Under the pieces are notes generated by a model, which saw only the letters and a list, made by a program, of their open reading frames with translations, did no database searches and was not told where the DNA came from. From contig DXYG01000013.1 in assembly GCA_019415925.1 (NCBI GenBank), positions 1-43,725 of the forward strand: 43,725 nucleotides of DNA, read 5' to 3'. A program made the translations under genes and the position numbers. Source of the stretch: Clostridiales bacterium (lineage in GTDB: Bacteria > Bacillota > Clostridia > Oscillospirales > Acutalibacteraceae). The number at the start of each line of letters is the position of its first letter. The first letter of the stretch is position 1. This document shows, in pieces, positions 1 through 7,516 of the stretch.

Positions 1-34
1 ATATTAATTTAGAATTTTGAAAGACGGTGATTTT

Positions 35-2047
35 TTGTTTAAAAGGATAATGTCCTGTGCGTTGTCTGCATTGCTTTTAGCAGGCTCTCTGTCTGCTTTT
101 GCAGGCTGTTCTCAGCAAGGCTCTTCGGAAAATACTGCCGAGTCTGTTGATTTCAAAACTGCCGACAAGGTTGCTGACGGCGCAATATTGCAGGCTTTCT
201 GCTGGGACTTCAACACAATCAGGGAGTCAATGCCCGATATTGCGGCGGCAGGTTTTTCAGCCGTTCAGACTTCGCCAATCAACGAATGTCTTGAGGGTGA
301 GAACGGCGGAATGGAGCTTTACGGCAACGGAAAGTGGTATTATCACTACCAGCCGACCGATTTTAAAATCGGCAACTATCAGCTCGGAACACGTGACGAA
401 TTCAAGGCTATGTGTGACGAAGCCGAAAAATACGGCGTAAAGGTTATTGTTGATATAATCGCAAACCACACCACTCCCGAAACCGACGCTGTCAGCGAAA
501 ATTTGATTAAGGCAGGCGGCGGAAGCCTTGAAACGCTCTACCACAAGGGCAATGCAAATGACATAAAGGATTACGGCGACCGCCTTGAATGTACAACATA
601 TAAGATGGGCGGACTACCTGACATTAACACAGAAAGAACATCTTTTCAGGATTATTTCCTTGAATTTATCAACGATTGCATAGCCTGCGGTGCAGACGGT
701 TTCCGTTATGACACTGCAAAGCATATAGGTTTGCCCGACGACCCGAAAGAGGACGACGGATTTGAAAATAATTTCTGGGAAAGAGCATTAACAGAAATGG
801 ATAATGCCGACAATATGTTTGTATACGGCGAGGTGCTTCAGGGCAACAACGACAGAATAGCCGCATACATAGACGCAATCGGCAGAACAACCTCCAGCAC
901 CTACGGAAGTAAAATCCGTTCAGCCGTAACGGGCAATATGATTGACACAAGCGCAGTTACCGATTACTGGCTCGGTGACGCTCCGCTTAATATGGTAACG
1001 TGGGTTGAATCTCACGATAACTATATCAACGACGGCACTTGGAATCAGCTTACAAACGAGCAGGTTATCCTCGGCTGGTCAATCATCACAGCACGTAAGG
1101 ACGGCACACCGCTGTTCTTCTCACGTCCCTACGACAGTTCTATGATGAATGAGTGGGGAATGAACAGAATCGGAACTCAGGGCGACGATATGTACAAGGA
1201 CAAGAGGGTTTCCACTGTAAACTTCTTCCGCACCGCTATGATTGGCGAAGAAGAAAACCTTGTAAATCCCAACCTCGATTCAACCGTTCTTTTGATTGAG
1301 AGAGGAGAGAAGGGACTTGTAATCGTCAACACAAGCGACGAGGCTACAGTAGACTTTGAAACAAATCTTGCAGACGGAACATACATTGACCGTGTTGATG
1401 AAAAGACCGAGTATGTTGTAAAGGACGGCAAGATTACCTGCGAAACTCCGATTCCCGAGAATTCCGTTGTGGTGCTATACAACGAGGGTTACACAAACTA
1501 CGCTGAGTGTGCAAACGTAGGCGTTGCAGAGGGCACGGAATTTACCTTTGACGGCGACTCAACAGAGGTTACTCTCACGCTTGAAAACGGCAAGAACGCA
1601 ACCTATTCGCTTAACGGCGGCAAGGATGTTTCGTTTAAAAACGGCGACAAGGTTAAGGTAAAAGCCGGTGAAGAAAACGGAATAGGCGTGCTTGAGCTTC
1701 GTGCAGAAAACGAGCAGGGCGTTAAGACCTACGAAAGAGTTGAGTTTACCTACAAGAAGAATTACGAAATTAAGAAGGGCACAAAGGTATACTTTGAAAA
1801 GCCCAACAGCGATAACTGGGGCGACGAGCTTTACGCTTATGTTTATGACGATATCGGCAACGAAAATGATATGTGGCCTGGACTTGAAATGACAAAGGAA
1901 TCCGACGGAAAATACAGCTATACCTTTGAGTTAAGCTGGGAAACACCGTACATTATCTTCAATGACGGCGACGCATCAGACAGCGTTCAGTATCCCGAAG
2001 GACAGGGCCTTGTTGTAGAGCCTGACAAAACCTACACAGTTGAATAA
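35..2047 (+). CDS. Lipoprotein alpha-amylase (GH13) with C-terminal CBM26-like starch-binding module
   Basis: Secreted, membrane-anchored alpha-amylase that should cut internal alpha-1,4 bonds of starch or maltodextrins outside the cell. The N-terminus is a lipoprotein signal peptide: basic start, hydrophobic core, then AFAGC with Cys25 as the lipidation site. GH13 conserved regions are visible: DIIANH (Asp140, His145), GFRYDTAKH (nucleophile Asp226), YGEV (acid/base Glu266) and ESHDN (Asp328). After the catalytic part comes a beta-rich linker module, then from about residue 585 a CBM26-like module with the typical WPG and IFNDG motifs. I chose TTG at 35 because GGTGA sits 4 bases upstream. 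TTG at 17 or ATG at 50 are possible, but the ATG has its purine tract only about 2 bases away. The promoter lies outside the window. Family assignment is secure; exact substrate preference is not shown by the sequence. Confidence 0.93.
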   Translation: MFKRIMSCALSALLLAGSLSAFAGCSQQGSSENTAESVDFKTADKVADGAILQAFCWDFNTIRESMPDIAAAGFSAVQTSPINECLEGENGGMELYGNGKWYYHYQPTDFKIGNYQLGTRDEFKAMCDEAEKYGVKVIVDIIANHTTPETDAVSENLIKAGGGSLETLYHKGNANDIKDYGDRLECTTYKMGGLPDINTERTSFQDYFLEFINDCIACGADGFRYDTAKHIGLPDDPKEDDGFENNFWERALTEMDNADNMFVYGEVLQGNNDRIAAYIDAIGRTTSSTYGSKIRSAVTGNMIDTSAVTDYWLGDAPLNMVTWVESHDNYINDGTWNQLTNEQVILGWSIITARKDGTPLFFSRPYDSSMMNEWGMNRIGTQGDDMYKDKRVSTVNFFRTAMIGEEENLVNPNLDSTVLLIERGEKGLVIVNTSDEATVDFETNLADGTYIDRVDEKTEYVVKDGKITCETPIPENSVVVLYNEGYTNYAECANVGVAEGTEFTFDGDSTEVTLTLENGKNATYSLNGGKDVSFKNGDKVKVKAGEENGIGVLELRAENEQGVKTYERVEFTYKKNYEIKKGTKVYFEKPNSDNWGDELYAYVYDDIGNENDMWPGLEMTKESDGKYSYTFELSWETPYIIFNDGDASDSVQYPEGQGLVVEPDKTYTVE

Positions 2048-2094
2048 CGGCTTAGCCGAAAAATAATGCAATAATACTTTAACGGAGGACTCAT

Positions 2095-2913
2095 ATGAGT
2101 GATTTAAAAAATGTAAAAATGGAAGGCAGCAAGGTGCCTGCCGAGCAGATAAAGAATCCCGAGGTTGTAAGCGCAATTGAAAAGATGCAGGCTGACGGAT
2201 GCAAGGAAAACATTGACGCAATGATTGATGAGGTTATCAAGGCTAAGTTTATTCTTCCCGCAAAGGTTACGCCTACAAGACAGGCAAAAACCCAGAACGG
2301 CAGAACTGTTATGGAGCAGTCAACGCAGGTTCAGTTCAGACTCCTTGAAAATGGTAATAAAGAAAAATTCTTTGGTGTTTTCACCGACACCGACGAGCTT
2401 TACAAGTGGAACGATACCCAGTCGTCAAACAAGGTGGTAACCGACTTTGACAGTCTTGCTCAGATGGTAATGGATCCGAACGCAGGTGTTCTCGGATTTG
2501 TAATCAACCCGTTCGGTAAGAGCGTTACATTCCCGAAAAATATGGTAATTTCCATAAAACAGCAGAAGGATTTTATGAACAGCAAGGCTAACAAAATTCA
2601 GCCCGGAACTCCTATTCAGCTCGGTGAGCCGAAGGAATACCCGATTGATCTGATGGCTGCGCTGATTAATCATTTCAGCACAGAGCCGTTTGTTAATGCG
2701 GCGTACCTCAGAATGATGGAGCAGAACGGTCAGAAGAGCTATCTTATTGTTGTTGACTTTATCGGCAATATGGAGGAAACTTTTGATGCAATCAGCGAGG
2801 TTGCTCAGCCGTATCTTGACGATGAAATCCAGCTTTCAATGATGCCGTATTCAATGGAATTCGGCAGAACGGCAGTAAACAACGTTGAACCGTTCTACCG
2901 CAAAGAAAACTAA
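2095..2913 (+). CDS. SseB-family protein
   Basis: A 272-residue protein with the SseB N-terminal domain pattern (roughly residues 30-150, including the block around FGVFTDTDEL and the VINPFGKS stretch) and a C-terminal SseB-type domain (roughly 175-270). The family is named for enhanced serine sensitivity in E. coli; its molecular role is not established, and no catalytic residues or membrane segments are visible. The start is an ATG with a good Shine-Dalgarno site, GGAGG, 7 bases upstream. It follows the amylase by 47 bp on the same strand, so it may be read from the same transcript, although no functional link is evident. A GCAGGGAA/TTCCCTGC hairpin and then a strong bidirectional terminator follow it. 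Confidence 0.8.
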   Translation: MSDLKNVKMEGSKVPAEQIKNPEVVSAIEKMQADGCKENIDAMIDEVIKAKFILPAKVTPTRQAKTQNGRTVMEQSTQVQFRLLENGNKEKFFGVFTDTDELYKWNDTQSSNKVVTDFDSLAQMVMDPNAGVLGFVINPFGKSVTFPKNMVISIKQQKDFMNSKANKIQPGTPIQLGEPKEYPIDLMAALINHFSTEPFVNAAYLRMMEQNGQKSYLIVVDFIGNMEETFDAISEVAQPYLDDEIQLSMMPYSMEFGRTAVNNVEPFYRKEN

Positions 2914-2923
2914 ATTTTGTAAA

Positions 2924-2953
2924 GCAGGGAATGACCTAAGTGTTGTTCCCTGC
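2924..2953. other. Perfect 8-bp hairpin after the SseB gene
   Basis: GCAGGGAA (2924-2931) pairs with TTCCCTGC (2946-2953) around a 14-base loop, starting 10 bases after the SseB stop codon. There is no T-tract behind it, so it is not a classical intrinsic terminator. It could protect the 3' end of the mRNA or act as a pause site upstream of the real terminator at 2978-3017. Confidence 0.5.
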
Positions 2954-2977
2954 AAAATAATAATATTTGTATCGAAT

Positions 2978-3017
2978 AAAAAAGGCTGTACGTTAAATTT
3001 AGCGTACAGCCTTTTTT
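2978..3017. terminator. Bidirectional Rho-independent terminator
   Basis: A perfect 15-bp stem, A6-GGCTGTACG (2978-2992) pairing with CGTACAGCC-T6 (3003-3017), with a 10-base loop. The A-run on one side and the T-run on the other make it work in both directions. It ends the SseB transcript on the plus strand and the hisH-hisF-PH-like transcript on the minus strand. Confidence 0.92.
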
Positions 3018-3020
3018 CTA

Positions 3021-3335
3021 TTACCTTTTCATCTTTTCTGTAAGCATTTTTCCAAGCTTTTTTGTAGCATAATAATTAATAATTACAAAACCCGTTCCTT
3101 TTTCAATGAATAATCGGGGAACGGATAAATAAATCATATCATTTCCGTTAATAATTCTAATCATTGTTCCAAGTGCATTTATTTTTACAAATTTTACTTC
3201 TTTCAAATCGTTCAGTTTGTATTTAAAATTATCCGAACCGATGATCGAAATATGTGAAGCAGTAGCGGATATCGTTCCTCTTTTAACAATTGTTTCAGAG
3301 CAGATTTTCTGCCCGAAATAATATATTATTTTCAA
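3021..3335 (-). CDS. Small hypothetical protein, possible bacterial PH-like fold
   Basis: I do not recognise a named family. The protein is about 104 residues, basic, with alternating beta-strand-like segments and a final helix (KKLGKMLTEKMKR), which resembles small bacterial PH-domain proteins; this is an inference from pattern only. The reading frame opens at an ATG at 3350, but that ATG has no Shine-Dalgarno site, whereas a GAGG just inside the frame sits 8-9 bases upstream of a TTG at 3335, so I place the start there. It lies 31 bp behind hisF on the same strand and shares its terminator, so it is probably the third gene of that transcript. It is visibly more AT-rich than its neighbours. 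Confidence 0.55.
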   Translation of the reverse strand: MKIIYYFGQKICSETIVKRGTISATASHISIIGSDNFKYKLNDLKEVKFVKINALGTMIRIINGNDMIYLSVPRLFIEKGTGFVIINYYATKKLGKMLTEKMKR

Positions 3336-3366
3336 ATGATTGTACCTCATTTAATTAATTAGTTTT

Positions 3367-4122
3367 TTATATTCTTACCGGAATTCCTTTTTCGTTAAGA
3401 TACTCTTTTAACTGCGGAATCGGAATTTCTCCGAAGTGGAACAGTGAAGCCGCAAGCACTGCATCAGCCTTGCCCTCGGTGAATGCATCGTAAAAATGCT
3501 CAAGCGCACCTGCGCCGCCGCTTGCAATTACGGGAATGTTAACTCTTTTCGAAACTGCCCTTGTCAGTGCAATTTCGTAGCCGTTTTTCTGTCCGTCCTC
3601 GTCCATACTTGTAAGCAGGATTTCGCCTGCTCCGAGTTCTTCGCATTTTACTGCCCATTCAACAGCGTTAAGTCCTACCGGAGTTCTTCCTCCGTTTACA
3701 TAAACCTCCCAGCCGCTTTCATTTCGCTTTGCATCAATTGCCGCAACAACGCACTGACTGCCGAATTTATACGCCGCCTCGCTGATAAGCTCAGGACGGT
3801 GAACAGCGGCAGAATTTACCGAAACCTTGTCTGCGCCTGCTCGTAAAAGTGCGTTAAAATCGTCAACACTTCTGATTCCGCCGCCGACAGTGAACGGAAT
3901 GAAGATTGAATTTGCAACCTTTTCAACCATATCGATAGTTATGTTTCGTGAGTCGCTTGATGCCGTAATGTCGAGAAATACAAGCTCGTCTGCGCCCTGT
4001 CTGTCATATTGCTTTGCACATTCAACAGGGTCGCCTGCGTCAACAAGATTTACAAAGCTCATACCCTTTACAACTCTGCCGTTTTTAACGTCAAGGCAGG
4101 GGATAATTCTTTTAGCATACAT
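3367..4122 (-). CDS. hisF: Imidazole glycerol phosphate synthase subunit HisF (cyclase)
   Basis: Cyclase subunit of IGP synthase. It takes ammonia from HisH and converts PRFAR to imidazole glycerol phosphate and AICAR, linking histidine and purine synthesis. The 251-residue length is normal for the family. The two catalytic aspartates of the (beta/alpha)8 barrel are present: Asp11 in CLDVKNG and Asp130 in AAIDAKR. Phosphate-binding loops appear as TVGGGIRS and IASGGAG. It lies 12 bp downstream of hisH, as expected for a complex made in equal amounts. No other his genes are in the window, so the pathway must be split on this chromosome. Confidence 0.97.
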   Translation of the reverse strand: MYAKRIIPCLDVKNGRVVKGMSFVNLVDAGDPVECAKQYDRQGADELVFLDITASSDSRNITIDMVEKVANSIFIPFTVGGGIRSVDDFNALLRAGADKVSVNSAAVHRPELISEAAYKFGSQCVVAAIDAKRNESGWEVYVNGGRTPVGLNAVEWAVKCEELGAGEILLTSMDEDGQKNGYEIALTRAVSKRVNIPVIASGGAGALEHFYDAFTEGKADAVLAASLFHFGEIPIPQLKEYLNEKGIPVRI

Positions 4123-4134
4123 ATTATAACCTCC

Positions 4135-4749
4135 TCAGCCGTTTACGATGTCGGCAAAATTTCTGAGAATCTTAAGTCCCGTTTCGCCGCTCTTTTCGGG
4201 GTGGAACTGCGTAGCAAATACGTTGCCCTTTTCAACAGCCGCATCAATCGTAACGCCGTATTCGGTCTGTGCGGAAACAATGCTTTTGTCGCTTGCATTT
4301 AAAAAGTATGAGTGTACAAAATAAACGTACGGATTTTTGCTTATACCCTTGAAAAGTCCGTCGTTCTTTTTTATGACAAGACTGTTCCAGCCAATGTGAG
4401 GAATCTTAAGTCCCTTGCCCGAGGGAATCTTTGTTATACTTCCGTCAAAAATTCCGAGTCCCTCTGCATCGGGACTTTCCTCACTTTTCGGAAAGAGGAG
4501 CTGTAAGCCAAGGCAGATTCCGAGAAACGGTTTGCCGCTTTTTGTGTATTCAATAACGGTGTCCTTGATACCGTATTCATTCATAGTGTCCATTGTGTCG
4601 CCGAACGAACCTACTCCGGGGAGAACTGCTCCGTCAGCTTTCAGAATTTTATCCTTGTCCTTTGTGATAAACGCTTCACAGCCAATGTGCGCAAGAGCCT
4701 TGCTCACGCTCTGAATATTGCCTGCTCCGTAGTCTATAATTGCTATCAT
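4135..4749 (-). CDS. hisH: Imidazole glycerol phosphate synthase subunit HisH (glutaminase)
   Basis: Class I glutamine amidotransferase that hydrolyses glutamine and channels ammonia to HisF. The triad is intact: Cys79 in LGICLGLQ, His183 and Glu185 in FHPEKSGETG. The oxyanion-strand motif PGVGSFGD is at about residues 44-51. At 204 residues it is full length. The ATG is preceded by GGAGATGAG, and a promoter with TTGCAA and TAAAAT boxes lies upstream. It is the first gene of a short minus-strand operon, hisH-hisF-small protein. Confidence 0.97.
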   Translation of the reverse strand: MIAIIDYGAGNIQSVSKALAHIGCEAFITKDKDKILKADGAVLPGVGSFGDTMDTMNEYGIKDTVIEYTKSGKPFLGICLGLQLLFPKSEESPDAEGLGIFDGSITKIPSGKGLKIPHIGWNSLVIKKNDGLFKGISKNPYVYFVHSYFLNASDKSIVSAQTEYGVTIDAAVEKGNVFATQFHPEKSGETGLKILRNFADIVNG

Positions 4750-4781
4750 TTATCTCATCTCCGCTTCAAAAGTATAAGCAA

Positions 4782-4810
4782 ATTTTACCATATATAAGTG
4801 TTCTTTGCAA
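4782..4810 (-). promoter_or_regulatory. Promoter of hisH-hisF
   Basis: Read on the minus strand: TTGCAA (4810-4805), a 17-base spacer, then TAAAAT (4787-4782), with a TGG directly before the -10 giving an extended -10 box. It sits about 33 bp upstream of the hisH start. I saw no T-box or his leader attenuator in the short untranslated region. Confidence 0.7.
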
Positions 4811-4848
4811 CAAAGAGAATGTTGTATTTTTAGGCAAATAAACGAATT

Positions 4849-5550
4849 TTACCCGATTTTGCAGATATCCTTAATCACTTCTCCTGCAATAATCAGTCCC
4901 ATAACCGACGGAACAAACGCAAGACTGCCAATTGTCTTTTCACCCTCAATTCTGTAAGGCGGATTTTTCGGCGTTTCTTTTGAATAGACAACCTTGAGCT
5001 TTTTAATTCCTGCCTTTTTCAGCTCGTGCCGCATAATCCTTGCAATAGGGCATACGCTCGTTCTGAAAATATCGCTGACCTCAAATTTCGTCGGGTCGGT
5101 TTTGTTGCCTGCCCCCATAGCCGCAATTATCGGTATTTTCTTTTCATCTGCAAGCTTTGCAAGCAGTACCTTTGCTTTTATATCGTCAACGGCATCTACG
5201 ATGTAGTCAAACTGCGTAAAATCAATTGTGCTTACCGTTTCAGCTTTTAAAAAGATATTAAGTGCTTCAACCTCTGCATTCGGGTTAATGTCAAGAATAC
5301 GCTCTTTCATAACCTCGGCTTTATACTTGCCGACAGTAGACTGGAGTGCAATAATCTGTCTGTTTATGTTTGATTTTGCAACGGTGTCGCCGTCAATCAG
5401 CGTAAGCTTTCCGACTCCGCTTCGTGCAAGAGCCTCGCACACAAATCCGCCTACTCCGCCGATACCGAAAACGGCAACTCTGCTTTCCGACAGCCTGTCT
5501 ATGTTGTCCTCGCCGATTACAAGCGAGGTTCTTAAAAATCGTTCGTCCAT
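4849..5550 (-). CDS. tcdA: tRNA threonylcarbamoyladenosine dehydratase (TcdA/CsdL family)
   Basis: E1-like enzyme that uses ATP to cyclise t6A at position 37 of ANN-decoding tRNAs to ct6A. The Rossmann-type ATP site GIGGVGG is at about residues 29-35, followed by the DGD and SNINRQ motifs and the KAEVMKERI helix typical of the family. Near the end, IGSLAFVPSVMGL matches the family's conserved tail. The 233-residue length is normal. The frame opens earlier at a GTG, but the ATG at 5550 has AAAAGGAC about 7 bases upstream and matches the usual MxERFxRT start. It is a single gene with its own promoter. Confidence 0.92.
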   Translation of the reverse strand: MDERFLRTSLVIGEDNIDRLSESRVAVFGIGGVGGFVCEALARSGVGKLTLIDGDTVAKSNINRQIIALQSTVGKYKAEVMKERILDINPNAEVEALNIFLKAETVSTIDFTQFDYIVDAVDDIKAKVLLAKLADEKKIPIIAAMGAGNKTDPTKFEVSDIFRTSVCPIARIMRHELKKAGIKKLKVVYSKETPKNPPYRIEGEKTIGSLAFVPSVMGLIIAGEVIKDICKIG

Positions 5551-5570
5551 AAAATCAGTCCTTTTCACAT

Positions 5571-5599
5571 ATTCTATTACAAAACAATTTTTCAGTCAA
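5571..5599 (-). promoter_or_regulatory. Promoter of tcdA
   Basis: On the minus strand TTGACT (5599-5594), a 17-base spacer, then TAGAAT (5576-5571), about 20 bp before the ATG at 5550. The spacing is ideal. It reads away from the fruR promoter across a shared intergenic region. Confidence 0.65.
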
Positions 5600-5643
5600 C
5601 ATAAATCAGTCTTTGAAACAGATAATATTATATGTATGCGCAA

Positions 5644-5696
5644 ATGAGTTTTGAAAGTATTTGACTGAATTTGAGTGACCTGATATAAAAACTCAT
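5644..5696. repeat. Inverted repeat in the tcdA-fruR intergenic region
   Basis: ATGAGTTTT (5644-5652) and AAAACTCAT (5688-5696) form a 9-bp inverted repeat enclosing TTTGACTGAATTTGAGTGA-like sequence. It lies between the two divergent promoters. Its role is unknown. The 5600-5800 region is otherwise AT-rich and noncoding. Confidence 0.4.
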
Positions 5697-5763
5697 AAAA
5701 TATATCGGTAGAACCCTTGAAAAATATTGATAAAACCTAACAAATGCGTGCTGTTTTAAAATA

Positions 5764-5827
5764 TTTTGAATTTTTTTGAAATATTTTGATTGAAAATGCT
5801 TGACTTTGAGGATTTATGTGTTATAAT
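5764..5827 (+). promoter_or_regulatory. fruR-fruK-fruA promoter with phased TTTTGA repeats (candidate FruR operator)
   Basis: The promoter is TTGACT (5800-5805), a 16-base spacer, TATAAT (5822-5827) and an immediately preceding TGT that makes an extended -10. Just upstream TTTTGA occurs at 5764, 5774 and 5784, exactly one helical turn apart, with further TGA triplets at 5801 and 5807. DeoR-family repressors often bind several short direct repeats near their own promoter, so this is a plausible autoregulatory operator; that is inference. Confidence 0.65.
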
Positions 5828-5849
5828 CTAATCAAGAGGTGAACGAAAG

Positions 5850-6599
5850 ATGCTCACGCAGGAAAGATATCAGGCAATTTTACAAATACTTAACGAAAAA
5901 AACGCAGTCACCGTTGCAGAGCTTACTCAGCTGCTCAACACGTCTGAATCCACCATAAGACGTGACCTGACTGCACTTGACGAAATGGGAAAGCTAAATA
6001 AGGTTTTCGGCGGTGCAACTTCGGTTAAGCAGACTTCGGGAATCCTTGAAGATAATGTAAGAAATCGAGAAACCGTTATGAGCGAGGAAAAAAACCTCAT
6101 TGCTTCCTACGCCGCAAAGCTTATTAACGACAACGACTTTGTCTTTATCGACGCAGGAACAACAACCTCAAGGCTTGTCGATTACATCACAAACGATAAA
6201 GCAACCTATGTTACAAACGGTATACCTCACGCAAGAAAGCTCTTGCAAAAGGGATTCACCGCATATATGGTAGGCGGAAGAATAAAGCCCGTTACCGAGG
6301 CTGTAATAGGTCCCGAGAGTATCAGAAGTATTGCAAATTTCAATTTCACAAAGGCTTTTATGGGCACAAACGGAATTGATGCTGACGCCGGTTTTACAAC
6401 GCCTGAGGTTGAGGAGGCTCTCATAAAGGAAAAAGCAATTGAAAAAAGCTATATGACCTTTATCCTTGCAGACCACACGAAATTCAACGTAGTTTGTCCG
6501 GTAACGTTTGCAAAGATTGACAAGTGCTGTATAATCACAGACAGCATGCCAAATAAAAAATATTCAGAATACACAGTGATAAAGGAGGTAAGTAAATGA
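5850..6599 (+). CDS. fruR: DeoR-family transcriptional regulator of the fructose operon
   Basis: A 249-residue repressor with an N-terminal winged helix (residues about 6-55, including the DeoR signature around STIRRDLTALDEMGKL) and a C-terminal sugar-phosphate sensing domain with the DAGTTTSRL and VGGRIKP phosphate-loop motifs. In related operons the inducer is fructose-1-phosphate; this is family knowledge, not visible here. The start ATG has AAGAGGTGA upstream. It is the first gene of fruR-fruK-fruA and overlaps fruK by 4 bp, so the repressor is translated together with the kinase it controls. A strong extended -10 promoter with phased repeats lies upstream. Confidence 0.93.
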   Translation: MLTQERYQAILQILNEKNAVTVAELTQLLNTSESTIRRDLTALDEMGKLNKVFGGATSVKQTSGILEDNVRNRETVMSEEKNLIASYAAKLINDNDFVFIDAGTTTSRLVDYITNDKATYVTNGIPHARKLLQKGFTAYMVGGRIKPVTEAVIGPESIRSIANFNFTKAFMGTNGIDADAGFTTPEVEEALIKEKAIEKSYMTFILADHTKFNVVCPVTFAKIDKCCIITDSMPNKKYSEYTVIKEVSK

Positions 6600-7501
6600 T
6601 TTACACCGTAACGCTAAATCCGTCAATTGATTATGTTGTAAGACTTGATTCGCTTGTAACGGGCATTACAAACCGTACGACAAGCGAGGAGTACTACTTC
6701 GGAGGAAAGGGAATTAACGTTTCCTGCGTGCTTGCTGAGCTTGACCTTGAAAGTACAGCATTCGGCTTTGTTGCAGGCTTTACAGGAGATGCAATTGAAA
6801 AAGGGATAAGGAACGATAAGATAATTACCGACTTCATCAAGCTTGAAAAGGGTATTTCAAGAATCAACATAAAGATAAAAGCCGGAGAGGAGACCGAAAT
6901 CAATTGTCAGGGTCCTCACATTGAAGAAAGCGAGCTTGAAAGACTGCTGAATAAGGTTGACCGAATCAACGACGGTGACACTATTGTAATTGCAGGTAAT
7001 GTACCCAACACAATGCCCGATGATGTTTACGAAAGAATACTTGAAAGAATCAAGGACAAAAAGGTCAGAATTGTTGTAGACGCAACGAAAAAGCTTTTGC
7101 TTAACTCGCTTAAATACAAACCGTTTTTAATCAAACCCAACCGACAGGAGCTTTCAGAAATCTTCGAAACTGAAATAAGCACCGAAGCCGACATTGAAAA
7201 ATACGCCAAAGAGCTACAGAAAATGGGAGCGCAGAATGTTCTTATTTCACTCGGGGGCGACGGTGCAATGCTTATTGATGAATTCGGACAAAAGCACAAG
7301 CAGGGCGTTCTGAAAGAAAAGGTTATTAACACCGTCGGCTCGGGCGACTCAATGGTAGCAGGCTTTATCGCAGGATATGAAAAAGAGCACAGCTACCCCT
7401 ATGCACTTAAATTAGGCAGTGTCTGCGGAAACGCAACAGCGTTTTTAAGCGGACTTGCCACAAAAGAAAAAATAAATGAATTGCTTGCAAAATTTAATTA
7501 A
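6596..7501 (+). CDS. fruK: 1-phosphofructokinase
   Basis: PfkB-family kinase that phosphorylates fructose-1-phosphate, the product of the FruA permease, to fructose-1,6-bisphosphate for glycolysis. Motifs: GGKGINVS (residues 36-43), the first PfkB signature around FGFVAGFTGD, and TVGSGDSMVAGF with the catalytic base Asp251. The 301-residue length is standard. Start codon and the fruR stop overlap as ATGA, and AAAGGAGG lies just upstream. It is followed 15 bp later by the permease. Confidence 0.96.
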   Translation: MIYTVTLNPSIDYVVRLDSLVTGITNRTTSEEYYFGGKGINVSCVLAELDLESTAFGFVAGFTGDAIEKGIRNDKIITDFIKLEKGISRINIKIKAGEETEINCQGPHIEESELERLLNKVDRINDGDTIVIAGNVPNTMPDDVYERILERIKDKKVRIVVDATKKLLLNSLKYKPFLIKPNRQELSEIFETEISTEADIEKYAKELQKMGAQNVLISLGGDGAMLIDEFGQKHKQGVLKEKVINTVGSGDSMVAGFIAGYEKEHSYPYALKLGSVCGNATAFLSGLATKEKINELLAKFN

Positions 7502-7516
7502 GAAGGAGAGAAATTT

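Noticed and set aside
5794..5807. Possible CcpA (cre) site, TGAAAATGCTTGAC, at the fru promoter
   Set aside because: Several positions, including the second half, depart from the cre consensus, so it is not better than chance in AT-rich DNA.
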